A stretch of 33,166 nt of DNA from assembly GCA_950295325.1 (NCBI GenBank), contig CATNTY010000040.1:1-33166 (forward strand), in the 5' to 3' direction. The position numbers and the translations under genes are program-made. Under the pieces are notes generated by a model. That model saw only the letters and a program-made list of their open reading frames with translations, was not told where the DNA came from and did no database searches. This document shows positions 19,346 to 28,910 of this stretch, one piece after another. The number at the start of each line of letters is the position of its first letter. Positions within the stretch are counted from its first letter, which is position 1. The stretch is from Polytrichum commune (Eukaryota > Streptophyta > Polytrichopsida > Polytrichales > Polytrichaceae).

Positions 19346-19763
19346 TAGCCCCTGCGGCTAAGAGGAAATGTCTACTTGTCCCAACTGTTGGTGGGGTAGG
19401 TGGCTAATCCAAAGTCATGGAGGTTTGTATGAGTGACACGACTTAGCCAACCAACCCCACCCGGAACATACTTGAAAATTTTCTCTGGGTTGTTGCAATG
19501 TTATTTTGGCAACACAATGATCAATTGAATAGTGGACTTCCATGGATGGGAAGTCCATTTTAACCATTGGCTACCTACTAAAGGGAGTCCCAAATGCATG
19601 TGTAGGAGGGTTTGGTGACCAAGTCATGAGCTTGGAGGTATGCGGTATTAGGAGCTAATCATGCATGTGCGTGGGATGTGTAAGTTAGCGCTTGTGGCAC
19701 TTGCTAGAGTTAAGAGGCAGTGAAGCTAAATTAAGGAAAATTAACAAGGATCGTAATATGCAT

Positions 19764-20328
19764 GTTTTGAAAAAAATTGTCATCACTATGGATATCTTAT
19801 TGTCCTCCATAATTTTTGGACGTTATATTAGTTGTTTATTCATATTTTTATCTTGCCTAGCCCCGAAAAAATACTTGGTATATTTACTTTAACCAATTTT
19901 TTTGTTGAAGATGAAGGCCTAATACCTTGCATCACGAGGAACTCAATCATTTTATCTTGATGGGCCTTCTCATGTTAACCATACTTGAGTTCTTGATTCA
20001 CAAAGTCCATGAATTCAAGCATTTTGAGTTGGAATTTCAATCCAACATCACCATTTTCCAAACTTCTAGGTGCATTTGGTAATCCAACCCCCAAACCTTT
20101 TTCGAGGTTTTTAAGAGCCATTTCAAAGGACTTCTCCATTTCTTCACTGAATTCACCATCATTTCAATCATTATCATTAAAATCAATGGCGGGGTTAAAA
20201 TCCTCTTGGATATGATCTTTGTTCCATTTTGAACGTTTTAATTTTTTCAAAAACCATGAACTCTCCATCATCACCCGCACATTTGGTAGCCATCTTTCCT
20301 TCAAAGTGCTAGCAAAAAATGAAACCTT
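19764..20328 (-). pseudogene. element 0 gag, N-terminal half
   Basis: Read on the minus strand from the PBS. There is an initial 'M-A-T-K' start near 20292, then an acidic N-terminal block ('EDFNPAIDFND'), 'SLENGDVGLKFQLKMLEF' (also in element 2 at about 26172-26225), and 'DKMIEFLVMQG..PSSSTKKL.KVN', matching element 1 at about 11145-11225. Several stops and a frameshift are present. At 19764 it is cut by element 1, and the next codons are found at 10402 and below. The 'MQGARP...TKK' stretch matches in all three copies, so the three gags are clearly one family. Confidence 0.8.
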
Positions 20329-20340
20329 GCCTTGATACCA
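20329..20340 (-). other. element 0 primer binding site
   Basis: On the minus strand TGGTATCAAGGC, two bases (TG) after the LTR terminus at 20343. It is initiator-Met tRNA type with two differences from TGGTATCAGAGC. It fixes the orientation and 5' end of element 0. Confidence 0.85.
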
Positions 20341-20342
20341 CA

Positions 20343-20445
20343 TGTCACAACCCTTGCTAGCGCCCCTTAATTATCTAAATCATTTGGTAATTCTAGCAAG
20401 GTCACGAGCATTAACCCTTCACATTCCACCAAAGAGATGATTAAC
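20343..20445 (-). repeat. element 0 5' LTR, terminal 100 bases only
   Basis: Inverted LTR 3' end TGTCACAACCCTTGCTAGCG followed by 'ccccttaatta' and 'tcacgagcattaaccctt', as in copies 1, 2 and the solo LTR. The match stops near 20445 and the rest of this LTR is absent. Confidence 0.75.
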
Positions 20446-20506
20446 TCTCCATGTGGTTGCCCACATTATTAATATGGAGATGATTAACTCCACATGTGGG
20501 CAACCA
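20434..20506. repeat. direct and inverted repeat cluster at the LTR breakpoint
   Basis: 'gagatgattaactc' occurs at 20434 and about 20477. A perfect 12-bp inverted repeat (TGGTTGCCCACA 20454-20465 / TGTGGGCAACCA 20495-20506) surrounds the second copy. This marks the place where element 0's LTR is cut off and may record the deletion or a foldback repair event. Confidence 0.55.
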
Positions 20507-20572
20507 AATATGTTTCCAAATATATTATATCATGAACTATAGGGTGAACACTACAATACTATCAATACTAAC

Positions 20573-20840
20573 GCTCAACAACATTGGCCAACTCAAGTAG
20601 TCACACAACCTTATTGTAGGCGTACATTGGAGCATGAATGAACTTGTTGTTATTGAAATCCACCTTGCATAAATATCTTAATATGTAGTAAAGGTATTTG
20701 CAATACAAACATTTCCTTTTTTGTCCAAAACATGCCAGACATCTTCGTGAAATATGGATATATGCAATATGGGATGTTGTCAATTGTTACACAATAGGCA
20801 TTGTCCTCCTTTGGGATGATGTTGATGGTAATTCCAAGCC
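20573..20840 (-). pseudogene. SWIM-type zinc-finger protein remnant
   Basis: The minus strand reads 'ITINIIPKEDNAYCVTIDNI', then 'PYCIYPYFTKM'. After a frameshift in an A-run near 20725 comes 'CLYCKYLYYILRYLCKVDF', 'NKFIHAP..AYN', a stop, and 'LLELANVVE'. This matches, in order, the C-terminal SWIM module of plant SWIM-domain proteins, with the pattern C-x-C...C-x-H followed by 'LYYVFRYLCKVD' and 'KFIHAP..SYNEV'. Two metal ligands are lost: the second Cys of C-x-C (now Tyr) and the His of C-K-H (now Tyr). Such modules occur in MULE-type transposases and in host proteins, and which applies here is unclear. I could not trace a convincing upstream part in 20850-21430. Confidence 0.6.
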
Positions 20841-23800
20841 TAGATACGAAATGGTAGTTATTTCAATAACATAGTATTTGTGCATGAGTTTGGCGCTCTT
20901 TCATTTGTTGTGGTACACCGTTGGTGTTGGTAGATTCTATCATATCATCTTTGAAGAACTTGAGACTGGGTGGGCATCTGGATTGGGTGGCAAATGAAAA
21001 TATGGATGGTGGATGAAAAATGTCACAATTGTTGAAAGCCTATAATGAGGTGAAAGTGCCTTCTTTTACTACAATTAGAATCCGGCATTTTCAAATGCCA
21101 ACACCTTTTTTTTTTAGAGATGGTACCAATTTTCACAGGCCACATATTGAGCGCTATAGGCCAGTCCACAACTTATGTCTTATTGATATCATTCAGACCA
21201 CGTATGATGTTGCTTGGACAAAATTTAAATTTTTACTTTACATTGTTGGTGGAATGGAACTCCTTCTTCAACTCTTTGTATATTGTGTCAAGTTTCCATG
21301 TTTTGATTTTGGTGTTACACAAAGTCCATATATTGGATTGCATTGACCAAAACCTTGTGGTAGAGGTAGGTAGTAATCTTGCAAATGACATTTTGAACAA
21401 ACACCTCACCTTCCCCTTGATTGCATCCTAGTCCAACTGGGGGATTCTTGCTCCATAAGCATTAGATACCCACTACTAGCCCTCCACTCCATGCAATTTA
21501 GAATTGAGGTAGGGGTAGTGTGATGATTATCCCATCCTTATTTAACATGCAAACATTTAGAAATACTTGGTCATATTACATTGTTTATGAGGCATGTTGT
21601 TAATGTCTTAAGTGTCCATCTGCCTAATTTTCCAATCTATTATTAATTACTTGAGTGGTCGTTGATGTTTGTGGCCCTTCCCTACTACTTCCAATTTTGC
21701 TTACACTAGTTGCTTCTATTGTTAATTTCCCATTGTAGCTCATTACTTCCCCTTTGCATGTTTGTTAGAACAATTCCTTAGTACAACTCATGGCTTGCAC
21801 CCCATTGTAAAACACCCTTCATCTACATCCATCTTCTTTTCAATATAAGTATGAGCCCAAAATGTACTCCCATGTTTCAATTACCAACCATTGAAGGCAA
21901 TTCCAAGGAAAATGCACGATTTGAGGCACCTTAGAAATTCTAAAGGAATAATAGGAATTAAAGTTAAAATAAAGGTATCCTAGTACCGCTCGACCTGGCG
22001 CAGGTCCATCCAATGAGCATCCCTCCACTGCTCATAAATCCCATAATGTTATTGACATCACTAATTAATGCCATCTAGGGCGCCTTGATATAATAGTGAA
22101 CCAACAATGGAACTTGTACGAATTGTTAAAATAATAGGGTGGAAGGATTGGAAACCTTGCAGGAAACTTATCGATTGGTGCCTGAGACACACTTCAATGA
22201 TCCGCCTTTGCTTCTCCCTCATAAACAACCTTGTGTATGTTATATGTGGGGGATCAGAGCGCTAATAAGATAAAACTCTCTAATAGTGCTCACATATGTG
22301 GTAAGTGTCATCATTCGCAACGACATTGTCACATTCACCACATTGATTTGTAGGGTTTGCACATGATTTGTATTGGGTGGTGGATTTTCTAAATGGTCTT
22401 GTAGGAGTGAATGAAGCTGACGAACATCAATGTATCTAGAGTTAGGCCTTGAACCACTGCGGGGTAAGAGCTATTTCACAGCACTAAAAAGGTGATGGTG
22501 AGGGCAGTTGGAGTCAAATTGCCACCAAGGATACTGCAATCGGTCCAGTTCAGGTTGGAGGCTTTCCAAACTCAAGGTGAGTGTAGAGAAGGGAAGAGAT
22601 GAGAAGGTTGCACCTGGCACATTAAGCTAGGAATGCAAGTTGAAGAAACTGCAAGGAAAGTCAGAGAAGGTTGGAAACATGAAGCTAAAGTTGGTCAGGT
22701 TGCAAGAAAGGATTTGGTAACGTAAGACAGAGCAGAGCGGAGCATGGCTAATGCAAAACACCTACTACTATTGTAATAACATTATTGACCATGGTTGTGG
22801 GCAACTGGGAGATTCGGTGAATCAACTAGGGTGATGTGGTTGAATTAATGAGACAGGGATAACCAATTATGGCTGGAGAGTGTGGCAATTAGACATGGCA
22901 TCTCATCAATGTGCAAGTGACTCTAGTATTCATAAATATTGGCTGAAATTTCTAATGATAGTGTATAATTTACACACTTTTCAATGAATGTTGAATTATA
23001 AAGAATGCATGGTTGAGAAGTGAGGGGCAACAAATTGAGTGAAAAAAAACCCCACCCGGACTAGGATGCAATCAAAGGTGGGGAGTCTTCTTGCTCGCAT
23101 AAGGAGTTGCATGACAAAAAGATTTGTAGCTTTCTTCCACTCTACTCTATGTTGGGCTCCCCAGAAGCAACAAAAAAACCACGCCTCGTTGTTCCTCGCT
23201 ATTGCAATGAACCCAACTTCTTCGTGGACCCCTACAACCTAGTTTTTTTGCCTCCTAATTAGTGGCCGTCTCCCTCATGCTACAACCCGATATAAGTGTC
23301 CTCACGACACAACTCCATTATCCATCAAGGAAATTAGTAGCACTAGCATTACTGCAATGCAACAAGTGCATAGCTCACACTTTGCACATGCACGCATTAG
23401 TAGTGACTTGGGTTTCTCCTCTCTAAATGATTCCTCAACATGCTTATTTTAACCCCTGGGTTAGCTCAATAGAATGCCCAACAAATACAACCAATGTTTG
23501 TGATAAAAATAAACCCTAGTGTGCCGCATTTCCAAACCCGTGCTGAGGCACGCGATGGCATCAATGATTCTGACCTACATTCCTATATGTCGTAGAGATA
23601 CGCACCACTCAAAACGCTACAAGTACAAGACAACCAATCAAGCATTTGTGCACTTGTGACACCTACCAACTCTAAAGCCTCCCTCGAGTCCCCGACTAAG
23701 GTTCAACCCTCATTTTTCGACTCTCTCTCTAAGGGCCAAGATGATAGCTACAAGTTTGACCACGTTCAACCTTCATCCCAATCATTGGTTTTTTTAAAAA

Positions 23801-25233
23801 CTTTAATCACCAGAAGTCACAAACTACTACCATCTATAAAATAAATAAATAAACAATTTTTAACCCTTGGAGCCAAAAATGAGACCTTGCCAACAAACAA
23901 CCAATCGTCGAGATTGTACACCAAGGCTAGCCAAACCAAGATCCTCAACTCAACAATGACTTTACTCAATCTCAATCACACACAACACTACACCAATCAC
24001 ATAGACAACCAAGATGGAAATGGTAACCCATAATGTTAGGTCATATGTTGAGGCAAACACCTTCGACATCAAAGTTGTTCTTCTACAATTGATGGGAAGA
24101 TCCCAGTATCCCAGCTTGCTAAGGAGGAGGTGAAGCCCCAAATTAGCACCGAGCCATCCCGTCTGCCGCTTCCATTCATACAATCGCTCGAGGTAGCCTT
24201 TGCATGGAATGTCATCGAGTGTCCAAGAAATCACCTGGCTGCTCCATCCCTTTGCCCAAAGTCTGCGCATGTACCTACCAACTACTCCACTCGTTCACTC
24301 TGTAGTCTCCCCATCTTCTATTCCTCTTGACTAAAGTTTTTCTAACCAGTTCTTTCTAGTGATTTGACTCCTCTCCATGCGCCATCCTCTCAACCCCCTC
24401 TCGCCATGTAAACCCAAATCTCACTAGATCAGGTGGCAAAACTCCGGCCTTGACCTGATATCTTGCTTCTTCCTTCTCTTCCTATTCCACCACCTAGATG
24501 CTCACAACTTGGTATTCTTTTGCAAGCCCAATGCAGCATGGGACTCAAATGTAAGATCCAACCACACCCAATTCAATATCCTACTAGCAAGCTTATCACC
24601 TACATAATGACGGCCTCCCTTTACTACCAAAGATGCATCCTAATGTTGCTGCCTAAGGCATCAAAATCCTTTCAAAACAAGCTTCCCAACGTGGCAAGGC
24701 TTACGCCTTTTCTCCTTCTTCATGCTTTGCTTTGCAATTGCTACCTTACCTAACGAATTTCTCATCTCCATGAACTCGAGACCCCTCCAATTTTTTTTTC
24801 ATACCCTGCCAAAAAAAAACTCACTCTTTCACTTTGCCTTTTAATTTTTCCACTTAGCTTACCTTTATTTAAGTTTATTTTGGTTCCTCTCATCTTTTGA
24901 ATGTTTCTCGAGTTCTTAAATTGCTTTCAACACCAAAATTACTTTGTTTTTAAGCTAATTACACATGTGGATGCAATCTTGGGCTCACAGATCCTAAAAC
25001 GGAGAGAAAAACACAATTATAGGAGTAGAAGCTAAGAGGAAAAGAAATTTGAGCTAAGAAAAAATGACAAAATTCTTGTACCTTGGAAATGAACAAAGAG
25101 ATTTGGGAACAAAGAACAAGTCTCGGGAACAAACAGAAAAACTCAAGAACGAAGAGCTTGAGAGCACCAAAAGACCCCTGATTTTGGAATTATACTTGAA
25201 GACTCCACCTTCAAAAGAATTAAAGATCCTCAG
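20841..25233. other. about 4.4 kb without recognisable genes
   Basis: Short frames on both strands have no motif I recognise. Frames at 21020-21431 (plus) look like shadows. 23270-24460 is C/T-rich on the plus strand. 24780-24960 is T-rich, and 25010-25180 is A/G-rich with repeated 'gaacaaa' words. A 19-base block at 23052-23070 resembles the end of the LTR-like insert at 32758-32776, so part of 22000-23090 may be an old, diverged LTR. Confidence 0.45.
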
Positions 25234-26128
25234 TGTCCCGCACCTCTTCATGAGTAGTGCCCAGAAAAACATGGGCACAAGCGAGACCCCGAAGTGAAAC
25301 CTGGGATTTGTGGTGCCATTGGTGAGAGGGCCCAAGTGATCCTAGTGTAGTTGAGGGCCTCGCGCATTGGGAACGCCTCCCACCCACGGAGACTACAAAG
25401 ATAAGGCCATGAGCTATGAGTAGGTAATGTCAGCCAAATTCTATAATGCTTAAGAACACCTCAATCGGAGGTGTGAGCTAGGAGATATGGCAATTTGAGT
25501 GATGGCTACCCAGAGACAACGCCCTGGATCACAATGACTCGGATGTGGCGCCCATGACTGCCAAGGTTGGAACAACCATAATGTCCTAAATATTTTCCTT
25601 AATGAGGCAAGTGAAGGGTTCATTGGCATCGAACAAAGAATAGATGTCTATAGAATGGTTGTTTGATAGCATCACAGATCATGGGAAAAAATTATGATGG
25701 TTTGCTGAGGAATTCTAACCCCAATGGCTAAGGGAAAATGTCTACTTGGCCCCAACCCTTGGAGAAGAAATAAAAGGTTTCTTATCAATGGAGTAAGGGC
25801 CCTACCCAAACTCCTAGAGGTTTATATTTGTGAGGCAATGCGGTCGACCAAACCCACCAAGGGCCGATCGACACAGCCTCCATGGGCGTTGACCCACGTG
25901 GGGACATAGCTACCTAATGTGGTTTGGGTTGTTGTAGTGTTGCTCCAACAACACGATGAGCAATTAAAGATTGGAGTTCCATGGTTGGAATTCCATGGTT
26001 GGAATTCCATATATTATTAATGGCTACCAACTAAAGGAAAAATCCCAAATGATAGTGTAAGAAGGTTAGTCACCCACTTGAGCTTAGAGGTCCAAGGTAT
26101 TGGGAATTAAGCATTGACATGGGTGGAA
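25234..26128 (+). repeat. element 2 5' LTR, 3' end missing
   Basis: Shares with the other LTRs the blocks 'gggatttgtggtgccattgg', 'gcctcccacccacggagact', 'gaaaatgtctacttggcccc' and the 'acaacacgatgagcaatt' block. It has a local 16-base triplication, 'attccatggttggaatt', near 25974-26010. It ends at 'gacatgggtgga', about 100 bases short of the family LTR end. Confidence 0.75.
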
Positions 26129-26985
26129 CCTCAAAGAAAATTCAGGGGCTAAATTACGGATTGCATCCATGAGCTTGGAAAATGGTGATGCTGGATTGAA
26201 ATTCCAACTCAAAATGCTTGAGTTCATAGACTCCATGAATAAAAAACTCACGTGTGACAAAGAAAATAAGGCCCGACAAGACAAAATGGTCAAACTCTTT
26301 ATGATGCAAGGTGCTAGGCTTATTTTTTCAAGAAAGAAACTGGCCAATGTAAACACGCCAAATATCTTTTTGTGTTGGAAAAAAATACAATTTGTGTTGG
26401 AAAAAAACAAATACTATGATGTCCAAAGGCCCAAGAGGGACAATAAATTTGCCATAGCAGTTTCTTTTTAGAAAGACTATGTATTTGAGTGGTGGATTAG
26501 CAAGAATGCACAATAGCCCATGGTGGTGGCAAGCTTGATTTGGATTGGCTTCATGGAGTTGTTTGTTAAGAGGTTCATATCCTAGTTACAAAATTTTCAT
26601 GAGGGAATGCACTTGGTACAAATGAGGCACACATGAATTTTTAAGGCCTATGTGCGCAATTTTGACACCCAAATGAATGCTACACCTAAGATGGACGAGT
26701 GTGTTAAAAATGCATTTTCTTAAGTAGGTTGCAAAAGTAGGTGGTGGACATATTATTTAAGTTTCCAAAGCTTCTCGTAGACATGGCAGGGATCATCAAG
26801 ATTGCCAAGAGCATTGAAACCAATGGCCGGAAAGAGAAGTCAAGCTACACTTCACCACAAAGGGCTTGAGCCAAAATATGTCCCAAGGTATAGAGCGCAA
26901 GAAGTTTGGACCATTATACCAACACAAAACACAAGCCAAAGATACAACTCTTAAGAAAGATAACACTCAAGGATGAAAACCACCC
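26129..26985 (+). pseudogene. element 2 gag, N-terminally truncated
   Basis: An open stretch at 26169-26471 reads 'SLENGDAGLKFQLKMLEF', 'DKMVKLFMMQGARL' and on towards the Leu/Trp region. Further frames to 26985 match the Retrotrans_gag-like block ('IWIGFMELF', 'NATPKMDE', 'KKFGP'). Several stops and frameshifts are present (for example 26469-26471). The CCHC knuckle expected near 27020-27055 is not recognisable. It aligns with elements 0 and 1 over most of its length. Confidence 0.75.
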
Positions 26986-26999
26986 AATGTTAGAAACAA

Positions 27000-27570
27000 A
27001 ACAAATACATTTGTAGTACCAAGGCAAAACATATTTGTGCCGTGGACGGAATGTGAAGAAATAGCCTTATGATACCAAAGTAAATCATGTTGTTGCTATA
27101 AACCAAATGTTAGACGATGCTTTTATGGCCAAGGCCAACTCTTTTGTATCTAAACACTCAAATGAAAAGGAGAAATATCTCATGTTTGGATAACAAAAAG
27201 ACAACGCACTCTTTTATAAACCCAAAGATCACAAGGGAATTGAGGTTTTCCATCCGTAGAGCGGACAAGCCCATTAATGTGCAGTTCATAAAGGGCAAGG
27301 CGCATGAGACAACAGAGGTGGCATTGCATTTCACCCTATGATATGGGGCATTGGAATTTGTGGAGATTTTATACTATGTGAAATGGATGAGGTGACTTCA
27401 TTGTGAAGGATATTTTTCTAAAACTTACATAGTAGATGTGAGACACAAGCCGGTGCGTGTATGACATGCCATGATGGCAAAGAATTGAGTTTGAAACTGA
27501 CAATGACTCCTATGGTAAGAAGAACCAAGTTTAAATTGGTTGCAATTGACCAAATGGAAAATGAGCAAAT
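27000..27570 (+). pseudogene. element 2 protease and linker
   Basis: After a frameshift near 27185 the active-site block reads 'CLDNKKTTHSF', so the D-T-G triad has become D-N-K and catalysis is unlikely. 'INVQFIKGKAHETTEVALHF' follows (about 27270-27335). From 27461 an open frame continues through the linker 'LKLTMTPM...FKLVAIDQMENEQ', which is uninterrupted here. This shows what the 2,255-bp insert split in element 1. Confidence 0.75.
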
Positions 27571-27990
27571 AATGATCGTAGTTCGATTGGAACAACTCCA
27601 AAGAACTCATGGGGAGGCTAGGAAAGATAGGCCTCCCCCAAACCACATTTGTGGGCTCTTGGCGAGGTACAAAGATGAACTCACCAATGGGTAGCTCAAA
27701 AAATTATTGCCAAAGAATGAAAAACAACTTTGTTCAATGAGAGATTGAGTTCTTGAACTATGTGGTACCAAATGAAGTTGGTGGACGGACATGAAGAAAG
27801 TCAAAGCAATCCAAGAGTGCAAGCGGTGCTTTATCCAAAATGGGCTTAGGTCATTATTTGGCCTAGCCAACTACTACAACCGCTTTATTTGAGATTTTTC
27901 TAAGGTTACTAGGACCTTGCTCGACTTGTTTATGAAAGGGCTATCCTAAGAGTGGGATGAACCTTGTCACAAAGCCTTTGGGAAGCTCAA
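27571..27990 (+). pseudogene. element 2 RT remnant lacking the catalytic core
   Basis: 'LEQLQRTHGEA' and 'YKDELTNG' (to 27694) correspond to the start of RT in element 1. The sequence then jumps to the region after Y-I-D-D: an 'IEFL' block, 'SLFGLANYYNRFI' (about 27850-27890) and 'CHKAFGKLKNKLS'. About 600 bases with the fingers, palm and catalytic loop are deleted. Confidence 0.75.
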
Positions 27991-28400
27991 AAACAAGTTG
28001 TCTTTGCCACATGTGCTCAAGTTCCTGGATTTTCACAAGCGTTTTGAGGTGCATCAAGAGGCAAATAATTTTGCCGTTGGCGAAATATTGATGCAAGATG
28101 GATGGTCATTTCATATAAGAGCTAAAAACTTAATGGTTGGCAAGAGAGACGGCCAACTCATGAGAACAATTTTTTTGCCATAGTGTATTTACAACACTAT
28201 TTGGGTTGCACAAAACCAAAGTGTAAACGGACAATTTGTTCTTGAAGTATTTTGAGAAACAAATGCACGTGAGCGCCAAACCATTGCAATGGCATGATAC
28301 CTTGGCCCTAATGAAGGTGGATTTGATCTACAAACAGGGCTATGATAATGAGGTGCTAGATGCGCTAAGTAGACAAGAACAATTCTAGACAATGAGCACC
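27991..28400 (+). pseudogene. element 2 RNase H domain
   Basis: 'LKFLDFHKRFEVHQEANNFAVG' lies at about 28016-28080, with the catalytic T-D-A changed to Q-E-A. 'LMQDGWSF' follows, then, frame-shifted, 'LGLHKTKVYTDN..LKYFEKQMHVS', 'LQWHDTLALMKVDLIYKQG' and 'NEVLDALSRQEQ' (about 28335-28385). The C-terminal part, deleted in element 1, is kept here. Confidence 0.75.
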
Positions 28401-28464
28401 ATCTAGATTTTGTGGCTAATGTTTACCAATGAAGGAAACTTGTGATGCTAGTTAAGGGAAGGTG

Positions 28465-28600
28465 AAGTGGTGAAGTGGCGGGGATTTCATGAGATAGAGA
28501 CCACTTGGGTAGCGACAAAATATATGGTGAATGCCAAATAGGTAGTGCAGCACTTTGAAGAAACTAGGGCTAAAAACTCCAATAAATAAAATGTAGGCAT
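28465..28600 (+). pseudogene. element 2 chromodomain remnant
   Basis: 'VKWRGFHEIETTWVATKYMV' and then a stop and 'VVQHFEETRAK' match the C-terminal chromodomain half of element 1 (17220-17330). The conserved Trp after V-K is intact here. The upstream integrase and first chromodomain strand are deleted. Confidence 0.75.
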
Positions 28601-28910
28601 TATTAAGGACATCAATTTCCTTAAGTGGAGGAGTGATGCTAGTAGCACCCTAAGTTTGGAGGCAAAGCCCTCCACAACATGGCAATAAAGTTCAACTAAA
28701 ATGAAGCACATAGAAGAATATGAGATGAGGTCCTAGTCTTATACTTGTACCTGGTTAGTGGAAAAGGGGCAATAAATATGCCAAACTAGGTTAGGTAGGC
28801 CAAGTAATTGGGAGCCATGGCTTAGAATGGGATTCGATAATACTAAGAAACCTCTTAGCCATAGGCTTGTCCGGGCGGGGGCAAGGTGATAGCGCGTGCT
28901 CATACAACCC

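Larger units (their letters stand above)
10408..19758 (+). mobile_element. element 1: Ty3/gypsy chromovirus inserted in element 0 gag
   Basis: The order is 5' LTR (10408-10766), PBS (10769-10780), gag, protease, RT, RNase H, integrase, chromodomain, purine-rich tract (17903-17914), 3' LTR (17915 to about 19758). Two later insertions sit inside it (12462-14716 and 18418-19345); without them the element is about 6.16 kb. Flanks are TGAAT (10403-10407) and TGCAT (19759-19763), a probable 5-bp target duplication with one mismatch. Element 0's gag reads on across the insertion in phase with element 1's own gag. All genes carry stops or frameshifts, so it is inactive. The chromodomain and GPF-like module place it among chromoviruses. 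Confidence 0.85.
17915..19758 (+). repeat. element 1 3' LTR, split by a nested LTR
   Basis: The first part is 17915-18417 (TGTTGCGCACC... to 'gggggttctagcc'), and the second part is 19351 to about 19758 ('cctgcggctaag' to 'gatcgtaata'). Between them is the inverted solo LTR with its TAGCC duplication. Without it the LTR is about 911 bases. The terminal CA has mutated. It shares the 'gtggcacttgctagag' terminal block with the 5' LTR. Confidence 0.75.
25234..28910 (+). mobile_element. element 2: deleted chromovirus of the same family
   Basis: The 5' LTR start is TGTCCCGCACC at 25234. The LTR is traceable to about 26128, after which its last 100 bases, the PBS and the gag N-terminus are missing. 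Gag, protease, RT connection, RNase H and chromodomain remnants and the conserved 3' non-coding block (28629-28860) follow in order. No 3' LTR is seen before the satellite starts at 28911, so the right end was lost. Two internal deletions remove the RT catalytic core (near 27710) and the whole integrase core (near 28450). It serves as the uninterrupted comparison for the insertion sites in elements 0 and 1. Confidence 0.8.

Noticed and set aside
21020-21431. Two overlapping plus-strand frames near the SWIM remnant
   Set aside because: No motif. The minus strand could be an upstream part of the SWIM gene, but I could not support it.
24463-24753. 96-residue plus-strand frame
   Set aside because: No recognisable domain, a Leu/Pro-rich composition from C/T-rich DNA, and no splice or start context.
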